A stretch of 64,000 nt of DNA from Pontibacter mucosus (lineage in GTDB: Bacteria > Bacteroidota > Bacteroidia > Cytophagales > Hymenobacteraceae), in the NCBI RefSeq assembly GCF_003054055.1, contig NZ_QBKI01000003.1, positions 124,001 to 188,000 on the forward strand. Reading direction: 5' to 3'. A program made the translations under genes and the position numbers. A model generated the notes under the pieces. That model made no database searches. It saw only the letters and a list, made by a program, of their open reading frames with translations, and had not been told where the DNA came from. Below are positions 29,056-38,087 of this stretch, one piece after another. Every line of letters starts with the position of its first letter. The stretch's first letter is position 1.

Positions 29056-30747
29056 ATGAGAAATAAATTAAGATTAGCATCACTTGCCATTGTGCTGAGC
29101 GTAGGGTACAGCTACCTGAACACAGCGCAGGCGCAGAACCAGCAAGGATGGTCGGAGGGAGGCAAGCTTCAGGACGCCGAAGTGGTTGTGGAGAAGGACC
29201 GCGTGATTGAACTGCCCCAGGCTGCCCGTAATTACGAGAAGTTCCGCATTAACCCGCCACAGGTTGGCGAGCGCAATGTGCGCTACCGCTTTTCCGATTA
29301 CCGCCTGCCAGACCAGAATGTTGATCTGCAGATGAAGGTGCTGACCATTAAACAGGATGAGCTAAACAAGCTGTATGGCAACTACCTGAAGGCTGGTATC
29401 GGAAATTACGGTACCCTTTACCTGAAAGGTTACTTCCACAACAAACGCAGCAAGGACGCCAGCATCGGAGCAAATTTCAGCCACGTAGCTTCAGCAAAAG
29501 GTCCGGTGGATAAGTCTAACTCTGCTGCCAGTCAGTCGGATATCAGTCTGCACGGGGAGCGCTACCTGCAGGGGCTTACCATTGGGGGCGACCTGAAGTA
29601 TGGCCGCGAGAAGCGCCATTTCTACGGCTACGAGCCGGTGGAAGGCGTGGAGGTGGACAAAGATACCATCAAACAGGTGTTTAACCGCATCCATGCGCAG
29701 GGCTTCTTCCACAACCAGAATTCTAACGCACCTTTCCTTTACAGAACCAACGCCCGCTTCCGCTACATCAACGACAGGTATGACATGAGCGAGAGCAATT
29801 TTGCCGTTGACTTCAGAAGCGAGTATGGCATTGACGATGTGTCGGCCTTTAAGGTGGATGCAGATCTGTCCCTGCTCTCGCACAAGGATTCGACGGACGT
29901 GAGCCGTGGCTTGTTTAAGCTGAACGCGGCTTATGAGCGCCAGTTTGATGTGGTGCGCCTGACCATTGGCGCCAAGGTGGCCTACACCGGCGACGAGGTG
30001 AACGATGCGCGTCAGTTTAATGTGTATCCAATGGTGCGCGTTGGCCTGGAGCCGATAAAGGGTAACTTGTTGTTATATGCGGGGATAGGGGGCGACCTTG
30101 AAAGAACTACTTTATATGACCTGACGCAGGAAAACCCGTTCCTGGCTCCGAACGTGCAGGTGGCCGACGTGAACAAAGGGCTGGAGATTTATGGTGGTTT
30201 GCAGGCCAACATTGCCAACTATGTGCATATTAATGGCCGCGTAGCCTACCAGAACTACCGCAACCTATACTTCTACAACAACTCTGCGGTAGACCCGTCT
30301 AAGTTTGAACTGGTGTATGACGACGGCGTGACAAATGTTTTGAATATTTTTGCAGAGGCTTCCTTTAATTATTCGGATGAAGTTAGGCTTGGATTAAAAG
30401 CTGATTATAATAGCTATAACACAGCCAGCCTGGAGCAACCCTTCCACCGTCCGGAGCTGATAACAAGTGTTTACGGCACCTACAACTTCTACGACAAGAT
30501 TCTCTTTAATACAGAACTTTATTATATTGGTGATTCGTTTGGCCGTATCACCCGTGCGGACGGGACTACTGAATTGAGAAAATCGGACTCGATCGTGGAC
30601 CTGAACCTGAAGGGTGACTACAAGTTTACCAATAACTTCACGGTGTTCCTGATGGCCAACAATTTGTTTGGGAAAAAGTATGAGCGCTTTGTAAATTACC
30701 CGAACAAAAGTATAAACCTGATAGGAGGCATTACATACTCATTCTAA
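29056..30747 (+). CDS. Outer-membrane beta-barrel protein (TonB-dependent-receptor-like)
   Basis: 563 residues with a signal peptide (cleaved after AQA, near residue 27). It shows many alternating aromatic/polar strands and a terminal strand SINLIGGITYSF ending in Phe, as expected for an outer-membrane barrel. A late block (FTNNFTVFLMANNLFGKKYERF) resembles the last strands of TonB-dependent receptors. No complete plug domain is visible; the first 100 residues are short and unusual, so active TonB-gated transport is doubtful. It lies 31 bp after the TPR gene. Confidence 0.82.
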   Translation: MRNKLRLASLAIVLSVGYSYLNTAQAQNQQGWSEGGKLQDAEVVVEKDRVIELPQAARNYEKFRINPPQVGERNVRYRFSDYRLPDQNVDLQMKVLTIKQDELNKLYGNYLKAGIGNYGTLYLKGYFHNKRSKDASIGANFSHVASAKGPVDKSNSAASQSDISLHGERYLQGLTIGGDLKYGREKRHFYGYEPVEGVEVDKDTIKQVFNRIHAQGFFHNQNSNAPFLYRTNARFRYINDRYDMSESNFAVDFRSEYGIDDVSAFKVDADLSLLSHKDSTDVSRGLFKLNAAYERQFDVVRLTIGAKVAYTGDEVNDARQFNVYPMVRVGLEPIKGNLLLYAGIGGDLERTTLYDLTQENPFLAPNVQVADVNKGLEIYGGLQANIANYVHINGRVAYQNYRNLYFYNNSAVDPSKFELVYDDGVTNVLNIFAEASFNYSDEVRLGLKADYNSYNTASLEQPFHRPELITSVYGTYNFYDKILFNTELYYIGDSFGRITRADGTTELRKSDSIVDLNLKGDYKFTNNFTVFLMANNLFGKKYERFVNYPNKSINLIGGITYSF

Positions 30748-30756
30748 ACATAGCGT

Positions 30757-31854
30757 ATGGTTGAGAAGCACATCAAGTCACTGCTCTATGAGCACGACTG
30801 CGTCATCATTCCGGATTTTGGCGGACTGATTACCCGGTACGTGCCTGCCCGAATTAATTCGACAAAGCACACGCTCTCACCGCCTTCTAAAAAAATAGCC
30901 TTCAACGAGAAGCTTGTGCTCAACGATGGCTTGCTCATCAGCACCATTGCGTACCACAACCGGATCTCCAAGGAGGAGGCGCAGCAGCGTGTGGCTGCTT
31001 TTGTGCATCAGGCCAAAGATAACCTGCAAGCCCAAAACAGATTTGAGCTCAGCGATATCGGGATTTTCCGATATAACCCGGAGCGCCGGCTGGTTTTTGA
31101 GCACACGGAGACTGATAACATGCTGGAGGACAGCTTTGGTTTGCCGGAGATCTCCGCCAGGCCTGTTAGAAAGTCAGAAGAGCCTGCCGTGCTTCGCACT
31201 TTAATTAAAGAGCGCCAAAAGGAACTCGAAGAGGAGAAACAACCGTTACGCAGACGCATCAAGCGGGCTTATAATGTTGCAGCGGGACTGGCGCTGGTGG
31301 GGCTGTGTGCCTCTGCCGTATACTTCCTCTCGCTGCAGGCCGACTACAATCTGAGCAGCCTAAATCCGGTCTCCTTCTTAAAATCGACGGAGCACACGGC
31401 CCGTGAGATCGATGAACAGGAATTCTTCGCTGCCGAAATGGCCGGTGCAGAAGCCGAACAATCGACGCAGGAAGCGCCTGAAACTGTATCTGCTGATGCC
31501 GAAAGTATGGCTTTAAGCAATGAGTCAGAAGGTGTTGTAGCTGAGCCTGTTGATGAAGTTATAGAGGAGCCAGCAGTGGAGGCAGAAGAGGCGGCCCCGG
31601 CACATATAATTTATACAACAGACGGACGTTCTTATATCATCTCCGGGGGCTATGCCCGTCTGGAGAATGCAGAGCAATACCGTAATACGCTGCTGCAGCA
31701 AGGGCATGAGGAGGTGTTTATACTTCTGCCTCAGCCTGGCAGCAGGCTTTTCCGTGTGTCGCTGGCAGACTTTGACACGGCGGATGAGGCACAGAATGCA
31801 CTGAATACTTACAGAAAACAATTCGGAGAAACACTTTGGGTACTTAACAATTAA
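30757..31854 (+). CDS. HU-CCDC81 and SPOR domain inner-membrane protein
   Basis: 365 residues. Residues 1-130 form two HU-CCDC81-like domains (MVEKHIKSLLYEHDCVIIPD and FVHQAKDNLQAQNRFELSDIG), the DNA-binding-fold family common in Bacteroidota. A basic stretch (RRRIKRAY) and one transmembrane helix (about 173-193) follow. An acidic periplasmic linker leads to a C-terminal SPOR domain (about 285-365), which in other bacteria binds denuded septal peptidoglycan. The layout implies a cytoplasmic HU part and a periplasmic peptidoglycan-sensing part. It ends 1 bp before the TolQ-like gene. Confidence 0.88.
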   Translation: MVEKHIKSLLYEHDCVIIPDFGGLITRYVPARINSTKHTLSPPSKKIAFNEKLVLNDGLLISTIAYHNRISKEEAQQRVAAFVHQAKDNLQAQNRFELSDIGIFRYNPERRLVFEHTETDNMLEDSFGLPEISARPVRKSEEPAVLRTLIKERQKELEEEKQPLRRRIKRAYNVAAGLALVGLCASAVYFLSLQADYNLSSLNPVSFLKSTEHTAREIDEQEFFAAEMAGAEAEQSTQEAPETVSADAESMALSNESEGVVAEPVDEVIEEPAVEAEEAAPAHIIYTTDGRSYIISGGYARLENAEQYRNTLLQQGHEEVFILLPQPGSRLFRVSLADFDTADEAQNALNTYRKQFGETLWVLNN

Positions 31855-31855
31855 C

Positions 31856-32566
31856 ATGACATCACTCTTATTACAAATCACGACCACGGCTGATGCCGAC
31901 ACTACAGTAGCACTGGCAGAGGGGGCTGAAGCTGCTGCAGAAACATCCGTTTCTCTACTGGATTTGGCAATGAACGGCGGATGGGCCATGATCCCGCTCG
32001 CGCTCCTGTCTCTGGCAGGCATTTACATTTTTGTGGAGCGTTATCTGACGCTTAAGAAGGCCGCCAAAAACCCGGAAGGCTTTAACGATCGCATTAAAAG
32101 TATGGTGTTGGCCGGCGACATCAATGGCGCAAAAATGCTGTGTGCCCAGACCAACACCCCTGTTTCCAGAATGATCTCCAAGGGAATTACCCGTATCGGG
32201 CATCCGCTGAAAAACATCGAGACATCAATCGAAAACCAGGGAAAGATTGAAATCAGTCTCCTGGAGAAAAACCTGGCCGCCTTGGCGACAGTAGCTGGTG
32301 CTGCTCCTATGCTGGGCTTCCTGGGCACGGTAACCGGTATGATCGGTGCCTTTATCGCTATCGCACAGGCAGAAGGCTCCGTTAGCCCAAAGCTGCTCTC
32401 CAGCGGTATCTATGAGGCCATGGTAACGACAGCAACTGGCTTGATTATTGGTCTGCCAGCCTATGTGGGGTATAACTACCTGGTGTCTAAGATCGACAGC
32501 ATTGTTCACTCCATGGAATACTCCTCCATCGAGTTCCTTGATCTATTACAAGAACCACAGCTTTAA
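31856..32566 (+). CDS. TolQ/ExbB/MotA-type proton channel protein
   Basis: 236 residues with three transmembrane helices (about 40-62, 140-165 and 180-205) and the family core LATVAGAAPMLGFLGTVTGMIGAF followed by SGIYEAMVTTATGLIIGLPAY. With its TolR/ExbD partner it forms a proton-driven motor in the inner membrane. It starts 1 bp after the SPOR gene and ends 2 bp before the TolR gene, indicating tight coupling. Confidence 0.92.
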   Translation: MTSLLLQITTTADADTTVALAEGAEAAAETSVSLLDLAMNGGWAMIPLALLSLAGIYIFVERYLTLKKAAKNPEGFNDRIKSMVLAGDINGAKMLCAQTNTPVSRMISKGITRIGHPLKNIETSIENQGKIEISLLEKNLAALATVAGAAPMLGFLGTVTGMIGAFIAIAQAEGSVSPKLLSSGIYEAMVTTATGLIIGLPAYVGYNYLVSKIDSIVHSMEYSSIEFLDLLQEPQL

Positions 32567-32568
32567 GA

Positions 32569-32970
32569 ATGAATATACGTTCTAAAAACAGGATAAATGC
32601 CGAGTTCAGCATGTCGTCTATGACCGACATCATCTTCCTGTTGCTGATTTTTTTCATGCTGACATCTAACTTCGTGACACCTTCGGGCTTGCCGGTTAGC
32701 TTACCAAGCAGCAAGACTTCCGATATTGTGATGCAGAAAATCAGCATTACCATCTCTGAGGACCTGAGATACTACCTGAACGACAAAGAGATTTCGCCGG
32801 AAGAGGTAGAGCCCCAGCTGACGGCCTTGTTGCGGGATGCAGGAACAGACCAGGGAGCTGTGGTGTTGCACGTAGACAAGAGCGTACCGGTGGAGCACCT
32901 GGCAAGGGTGGCTGGTATCGCTAAAAACCTTAATGCAAGTGTAACGCTGGCCACTGTGCCAAACGAATAA
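32569..32970 (+). CDS. TolR/ExbD-type biopolymer transport protein
   Basis: 133 residues: a short cytoplasmic N-terminus, one transmembrane helix beginning MTDIIFLLLIFFMLTSNF with the proton-conducting Asp near residue 18, and a periplasmic domain ending HLARVAGIAKNLNASVTLAT. It partners with the preceding TolQ-like protein. Confidence 0.93.
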   Translation: MNIRSKNRINAEFSMSSMTDIIFLLLIFFMLTSNFVTPSGLPVSLPSSKTSDIVMQKISITISEDLRYYLNDKEISPEEVEPQLTALLRDAGTDQGAVVLHVDKSVPVEHLARVAGIAKNLNASVTLATVPNE

Positions 32971-32981
32971 GGAACCAGACT

Positions 32982-33905
32982 ATGTCAATTGCCCTTTCGA
33001 AGGAAGAAGAAAAGAATAAGCGCATTGCAGCCGGTGTCAGCATCGGGGTGCATGTGCTTATCCTGCTTTTTCTGATTTACATGCTGGCCTGGCGTGCGCC
33101 AGACCCACCCGCCCCGGAGCATGGCATTGAGCTGAACTTTGGTACGGATGCAGTGGGCAGCGGCGACATCCAGACCAAGGCCACTCCAAATGAGTCGAAG
33201 AATGTGGAGGACAGCAAGCCTGCCCCAACGCAGCCTGATCCGGAGCCAGAGCCACAACCGGAGCCTGTATCGAAGCCTACACCTCCGGCAGCGCCCGTAG
33301 AAACCCCGAAGGTAGTAACCACGACGGCACCGGAGCCGGTTGCTGTGAAGGAAGAGGCAAAGCCAGTTCCTAAGCCGCAGCCTAAAAAGGAGGAGGTGAA
33401 AAAGCCGGATCCGAAGCCCGAGCAGCCGAAGGAGGAGCCCAAGAAAGAACCAGAAAAGCCACGTTCCCTTTATCCGGGACAGCCAACCACAAGCACTGGC
33501 ACCGGTAAAAGCGGTAGTTCCGATGCTGCCACCGGCAACAACAACGGCGATGACACCGGAAAAGTGGGCGACAAAGGTAGCCCGGATGGCGATGTAAACG
33601 CGAAGGCGCTTTACGGCAAGGCCGGAGGCGGCGCAGGTGGATCCCTGGATATGCCTGGCTGGCGCTACGACATAGAGCCCAAGCGCGACCCATACAGCAA
33701 CGAAACCGGTATTATCCGTTTCAGAATCAAAATTGATGCTGACGGAAACCTGGTGAACGTGGAGCGTGTTGAAAGTACGGTTTCGCCGCAGGTAGAGCGT
33801 TGGTACCGGGATCAGCTATACAAGACCACCTTTAGCCGAACCGGTTCGGGCGTTGCCACATCGGGAGCAACCGGCATTGTAACCTTCAGAATTACAGCGC
33901 GCTAA
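32982..33905 (+). CDS. TonB/TolA-like energy transducer
   Basis: 307 residues. One transmembrane helix lies at about 17-38 (AAGVSIGVHVLILLFLIYML). A long Pro/Glu/Lys-rich periplasm-spanning region (about 75-165) and a Gly/Ser-rich stretch follow. The C-terminal domain (about 215-307) has GIIRFRIKIDADGNLVNVERVES, as in TonB-type C-terminal domains. It presumably links the TolQR motor to outer-membrane partners such as the barrel protein encoded upstream. It is the last gene of the envelope cluster; folC follows 18 bp later and may be co-transcribed. Confidence 0.88.
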   Translation: MSIALSKEEEKNKRIAAGVSIGVHVLILLFLIYMLAWRAPDPPAPEHGIELNFGTDAVGSGDIQTKATPNESKNVEDSKPAPTQPDPEPEPQPEPVSKPTPPAAPVETPKVVTTTAPEPVAVKEEAKPVPKPQPKKEEVKKPDPKPEQPKEEPKKEPEKPRSLYPGQPTTSTGTGKSGSSDAATGNNNGDDTGKVGDKGSPDGDVNAKALYGKAGGGAGGSLDMPGWRYDIEPKRDPYSNETGIIRFRIKIDADGNLVNVERVESTVSPQVERWYRDQLYKTTFSRTGSGVATSGATGIVTFRITAR

Positions 33906-33923
33906 TTTTATACTTTGTTATTG

Positions 33924-35219
33924 ATGACGTATCAAGAGTGTCTTGATTATCTATACCAGCAATTGCCGATGTACCAACGCATCGGCAATGCTGCTTTTAA
34001 GAAGAGCCTCGACAATATCATTGCCCTGTGCGAGGCGATGGGGCAGCCGCAGCACCAGTTTAAAAGTATCCACGTGGCCGGCACCAACGGCAAGGGCAGC
34101 AGCTCGCACATGCTGGCTGCGGTGCTGCAAGAGGCCGGCTACAAGATCGGGCTTTATACTTCGCCGCATCTGAAATCCTTTACCGAGCGCGTACGCGTCA
34201 ACGGGCAGGAACTTCCGCAGGCTTACCTCATCAGTTTTGTAGAACAGCACAAGGCGCTTTTTGAAAGTATAAAACCTTCGTTTTTTGAGATGACGGTGGC
34301 TCTGGCATTTAAATACTTTGCTGAGGAGCAGGTGGAGGTGGCCGTGATTGAGGTGGGCTTAGGCGGCCGCTTGGACTCCACCAACATCATCACCCCGGAA
34401 GTATCGCTTATCACCAACATCAGTTTTGACCACCAAAGTATGCTGGGTTATACCATTGGCGCCATTGCCGCTGAGAAAGCCGGTATCATCAAACCCCAGG
34501 TGCCTGCCGTGATAAGCATGCGACAGCCGGAGGCGGAAGAGGTCTTTATAGCCAAAGCCGCTGAGGTGGGGGCTCCCTTATACTTTGCCCAAGACCAGTA
34601 TACTTTGGAAGTGACGGAAGGCACGCTGCAGCGGCAGGTGTTCCAGGTGTTCCGCCATGGCAGTTTATACTTGCAAAACCTGGAGCTGGACCTGGCCGGA
34701 GGCTATCAGAAGTATAACCTGCCGGGGGTATTACAGGTGCTGGAGGTGCTGCGGGAGCAGAAAGGTTATACCATATCGGAGACTGCCATACGCAATGGCC
34801 TTGCCCATGCCAAAAGTATAACCGGCCTGAAAGGGCGCTGGCAGGTGCTGCAGCAATCCCCACTCACCATCTGCGACACGGGCCACAACGAAGACGGTAT
34901 CCGGCAGATACTGCTGGGGCTGGAGCAACTGCTGCCAAAGCAGGTGCACCTGGTTTTCGGGGCTGTGAACGATAAAGATGTGACGAAGATCCTGCAAATG
35001 CTGCCTCCAAAGTATAACTACTACTTTTGCCAGGCCAACATCCCGCGCGCCTTACCGGTGCAGGAGCTCGTGCAAAAGGCTGAAACAGTGGGTTTAACAG
35101 GGGAGGCTTACCAGACAGTGGCCGAGGCCATTGCGGCAGCAAAGGCAAATGCGGCGCCGGATGAGGTTATTTTTATCGGAGGTAGTACCTTTGTGGTCGC
35201 TGAAATTGACGAACTATAG
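33924..35219 (+). CDS. folC: Folylpolyglutamate synthase / dihydrofolate synthase
   Basis: 431 residues from ATG 33924 (a TTG 9 bp upstream is also open). It adds glutamate to folates, and probably also makes dihydrofolate. Mur-ligase-type motifs are VAGTNGKGSSSHMLA (P-loop), EVGLGGRLDSTNII and SFDHQSMLG; the C-terminal domain has ICDTGHNEDG and FGAVNDKD. It is unusually rich in AAGTATA/TATACTT motifs (about eight). It ends 2 bp before trmB. Confidence 0.94.
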   Translation: MTYQECLDYLYQQLPMYQRIGNAAFKKSLDNIIALCEAMGQPQHQFKSIHVAGTNGKGSSSHMLAAVLQEAGYKIGLYTSPHLKSFTERVRVNGQELPQAYLISFVEQHKALFESIKPSFFEMTVALAFKYFAEEQVEVAVIEVGLGGRLDSTNIITPEVSLITNISFDHQSMLGYTIGAIAAEKAGIIKPQVPAVISMRQPEAEEVFIAKAAEVGAPLYFAQDQYTLEVTEGTLQRQVFQVFRHGSLYLQNLELDLAGGYQKYNLPGVLQVLEVLREQKGYTISETAIRNGLAHAKSITGLKGRWQVLQQSPLTICDTGHNEDGIRQILLGLEQLLPKQVHLVFGAVNDKDVTKILQMLPPKYNYYFCQANIPRALPVQELVQKAETVGLTGEAYQTVAEAIAAAKANAAPDEVIFIGGSTFVVAEIDEL

Positions 35220-35221
35220 GA

Positions 35222-35878
35222 ATGGGAAGATCTAAACTGGCAAAATTTGCCGCTATTGCTGAGCGTGAGAATGTTATTGAACCGGGAGATGAACGCTATG
35301 GGCAACTGATCGGGAAGTGGCGTGAGCAGCATTTTGAGAATGAAAATCCGCTTGTGCTGGAGATTGGCTGCGGTCGCGGAGAATACACGGTAGGGATGGC
35401 GCGCCTGTTCCCGGAGAAAAACTTTATCGGCTTAGATATAAAAGGAGCCCGCCTCTGGAAAGGCAGTACCCTGGCTGAAGAGGAGGAACTGGAAAACGTG
35501 ACCTTCCTACGTACTTTCATTGAGAATTTAGCGGATAACTTTGAGGAGAATGAGGTAGACGAAGTATGGATTACCTTCCCCGACCCGCGTCCCCGCGACC
35601 GAGACGAGAAGAAACGCCTTACCTCGCCCCGTTTCCTGGACCTGTATGAGCGTATCATCATGCCAGGCGGCATTATCCACCTCAAAACAGATAACCTGGG
35701 CCTGTACGAGTATACGTTGGAGGTACTGCAGGAACGCAAAGTAAAGGATCTGATTCATACTTCAGATCTCTACAATTCAGACCTGCAGGAGCATACCATG
35801 GGCATCTACACCACCTACGAGAAACGCTACCTGGCTGACGGCATTCCTATCAAATACCTGCAGTATAAGGTGAGGTAA
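35222..35878 (+). CDS. trmB: tRNA (guanine-N7-)-methyltransferase
   Basis: 218-residue SAM-dependent enzyme that makes m7G46 in tRNA. The SAM-binding loop is LEIGCGRGEYTVGMA, followed by NFIGLDIKGARLWKG and the signature VWITFPDPRPRDRDEKKRLT. Length and motif order fit TrmB. It starts 2 bp after folC. Downstream, non-coding DNA with repeats separates it from the convergent TrpF-like gene. Confidence 0.95.
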   Translation: MGRSKLAKFAAIAERENVIEPGDERYGQLIGKWREQHFENENPLVLEIGCGRGEYTVGMARLFPEKNFIGLDIKGARLWKGSTLAEEEELENVTFLRTFIENLADNFEENEVDEVWITFPDPRPRDRDEKKRLTSPRFLDLYERIIMPGGIIHLKTDNLGLYEYTLEVLQERKVKDLIHTSDLYNSDLQEHTMGIYTTYEKRYLADGIPIKYLQYKVR

Positions 35879-36121
35879 GAGTTGGGGAGTTGGGGAATTA
35901 GAGAGTTTAGGAGTTAGAGAGTTTGGGAGTTTGGGAGTTAGAGGGTTAAATACTCTTGAAAGTATAAATCAGCTAAGTCAAAAGTTTGGCTGGCTCCTTT
36001 GAATATAAACCGAAACGGCCTGACGAATTTATACTTCGTCAGGCCGTTTCGGCTTATCTGTCCTGAAGGGAAAGAAAGTATAATAATCTCTAACTCTTTA
36101 ACTCCTCAACTCCCAAACTCC
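35879..36121. repeat. Intergenic repeats around a perfect 18-bp palindrome
   Basis: GAGTTxGGGAGTTAGAG-like short repeats (35880-35947) reappear in inverted orientation at 36086-36121. Between them is a perfect palindrome: CCGAAACGGCCTGACGAA at 36010-36027 and its complement at 36035-36052, with loop TTTATAC. The palindrome lies between convergent genes and probably ends transcription from both sides, although no T-run follows it. Confidence 0.7.
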
Positions 36122-36123
36122 CC

Positions 36124-36747
36124 CTACGCTTCCTCTATTTCCTCGAAGATCTCAGCTAGTTCGTCATAGTCTTTCAAGCCGGGCTTGATCTCGTGGCCGC
36201 CGATAAGGACGATGCCTGTTGGTTTGATGATTTTCAATACCTGATGAACGTTGGACTTGTCTACTCCAAACCCAAGGTAGATCTTGAACTTCTTGGCAAG
36301 CGACGCCAGAAAACGCGTGTTTGTCTCGTCAATCGCTTCAAAGTCGTCGGAGCAGATGATGAAGGAGTGCACGTAGGGGCTGTAAAGTTCCATCGTCTCA
36401 TGCAGCTCGCTCTCCACGGTATCTTTATTGATAACCACCTTCTGTATCACCGGGCGGTTGATTTCCTCTATCTCATCGATAAGGTAAGGCAGGTTTAGCT
36501 GTATCAGGTCCAGGTTAAACTCATCGGCCAGCTCGTTTATCACGTCCGGTCTGGCGCGGAGGAATTCCCCGGCGGTCTGCACACCGGCCACCCAACCCAT
36601 GATCTCCTTCAGCGTTTGCGGCTGCACTTGGTTCGGGTCGTCGAGTTTAAGGTTGAAGCCGATAATATCTACACCCATGCCAGCGCAGTATCTTGCGTCG
36701 CTTAGGTTGTTTACGCCGTTCACTATCACAGAAGTACGTAGGGCCAT
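36124..36747 (-). CDS. TrpF-like beta/alpha-barrel protein lacking the catalytic Cys
   Basis: 207 residues, the same length as the genuine TrpF in this window. VIVNGVNNLSDARYCAGMGVDIIGF aligns with the KICG...GF start of phosphoribosylanthranilate isomerase, but the catalytic Cys is replaced by Asn10 and the preceding Lys by Ile. The region of the general acid (LFDTKG in TrpF) reads IICSDD, so that Asp also seems lost. A late IVLIGGHEIKPG resembles the phosphate-binding loop. I infer a paralogue that no longer makes tryptophan precursors; its role is unknown. It is far from the trp operon and stands alone. Confidence 0.75.
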   Translation of the reverse strand: MALRTSVIVNGVNNLSDARYCAGMGVDIIGFNLKLDDPNQVQPQTLKEIMGWVAGVQTAGEFLRARPDVINELADEFNLDLIQLNLPYLIDEIEEINRPVIQKVVINKDTVESELHETMELYSPYVHSFIICSDDFEAIDETNTRFLASLAKKFKIYLGFGVDKSNVHQVLKIIKPTGIVLIGGHEIKPGLKDYDELAEIFEEIEEA

Positions 36748-36913
36748 GGTAATTTTGCTTTAAGTTATATATTCAGTTTATGCACAAATATCTGTAGCCC
36801 AAAGTAAATCCGATTTTCCTTTACAGCCAACCTTTTTCCAGTATTTATACTTATTGCCCCGGCTGCCCCTAGAAAATAGAACCTGAAACTTTATAACTGT
36901 GTTGTTGTTGCTA

Positions 36914-36921
36914 TATTTGTA
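36914..36921 (+). promoter_or_regulatory. Possible -7 promoter element of mnmA
   Basis: TATATTTG matches TAnnTTTG exactly, 38 bp before the start codon. No good -33 TTG is visible at the usual distance. Confidence 0.45.
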
Positions 36922-36959
36922 TCAAAATGCTAAATTTTAAATCGAAAGTTACTAAATAA

Positions 36960-38087
36960 ATGAGTACAAAAGGAAGGGTTCTTGTGGCCATGAGCGGCGG
37001 CATCGATAGTTCGGTGGCCGCTGTTATGCTGCATGAGCAAGGCTATGAGGTGGTGGGGATGACCATGAAGACCTGGGATTATGCCTCCAGCGGAGCCAGC
37101 AAGAAAGAAACTGGCTGCTGCTCGCTCGACTCCATCAACGATGCCCGAAATATTGCCGTTCAACTTGGTTTTCCGCACTATATCATCGATATCCGCGAAG
37201 AGTTTGGCGACTATGTGATCAATCATTTTACGGATGAGTACCTGGCCGGGCGAACGCCAAACCCGTGCGTGCTTTGCAATACGCACATTAAATGGGATGC
37301 CCTGCTGCGCCGTGCTGACCAACTGGGTTGTGATTTTATAGCTACTGGCCACTACGCCAACCTGCGTCAGGAGAATGGCCGCTACATCATCTCCAAAGGC
37401 CTGGACGAAAGCAAAGACCAGTCGTATGCCTTGTGGGGTATCTCGCAGGAGAGCCTGAGCCGCACGATTTTCCCGCTGGGAAACCTGCATAAAACCGAGA
37501 TCCGGGAGATGGCCCGTGAGCGCGGTTTCACTGAGCTGGTGAACAAGCCGGAGTCTTATGAGATCTGCTTTATCCCGGATAACGACTACCGTGGCTTCCT
37601 GAAGCGCCGCGTAGAGGGGCTGGAGGAGCGCGTGGCCGGTGGTGAGTTTGTGCTCGAAGACGGTACGGTTGTTGGCAAGCACGAGGGCTATCCGTTCTAT
37701 ACGATTGGGCAGCGCAAGGGCTTAGGCATTGCTTTAGGTTTCCCGGCCTATGTAACTCGCATCGAGAAAGATACGAACCGCGTAGTGTTGGGTAATTATG
37801 AGGAGCTGGCTAAAAATGCCATGACGGTTGGCAAGCTGAACATGCTCAAGTATGAAAACCTGATCGGGCAACCAATTCCAACCGTTACGAAAGTGCGTTA
37901 CAACGACCCGGGTACAGAGGCCATTATCGAGCAGGAGGGGGATAAGATGAAAGTACACTTCCTGCACGGGGTACACGCCATAGCGCCGGGGCAGGCTGCC
38001 GTTTTCTACGAAGGCAATGACGTAGTGGGCGGCGGCTGGATTGAGACGAATTACAACTCAGCATATAACCTGAACGTGTTGCAATAA
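36960..38087 (+). CDS. mnmA: tRNA-specific 2-thiouridylase
   Basis: 375 residues; thiolates U34 of tRNAs for Lys, Glu and Gln. The PP-loop is AMSGGIDSSVAAVML. The nucleophile Cys lies in NPCVLCNTHIKW and the second catalytic Cys in SYEICFIPD. GQRKGLGIALG and a C-terminal beta-barrel follow. Length is normal. The TAA overlaps the ATG of the next gene by one base, indicating coupling with a lipoprotein gene. Confidence 0.95.
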   Translation: MSTKGRVLVAMSGGIDSSVAAVMLHEQGYEVVGMTMKTWDYASSGASKKETGCCSLDSINDARNIAVQLGFPHYIIDIREEFGDYVINHFTDEYLAGRTPNPCVLCNTHIKWDALLRRADQLGCDFIATGHYANLRQENGRYIISKGLDESKDQSYALWGISQESLSRTIFPLGNLHKTEIREMARERGFTELVNKPESYEICFIPDNDYRGFLKRRVEGLEERVAGGEFVLEDGTVVGKHEGYPFYTIGQRKGLGIALGFPAYVTRIEKDTNRVVLGNYEELAKNAMTVGKLNMLKYENLIGQPIPTVTKVRYNDPGTEAIIEQEGDKMKVHFLHGVHAIAPGQAAVFYEGNDVVGGGWIETNYNSAYNLNVLQ

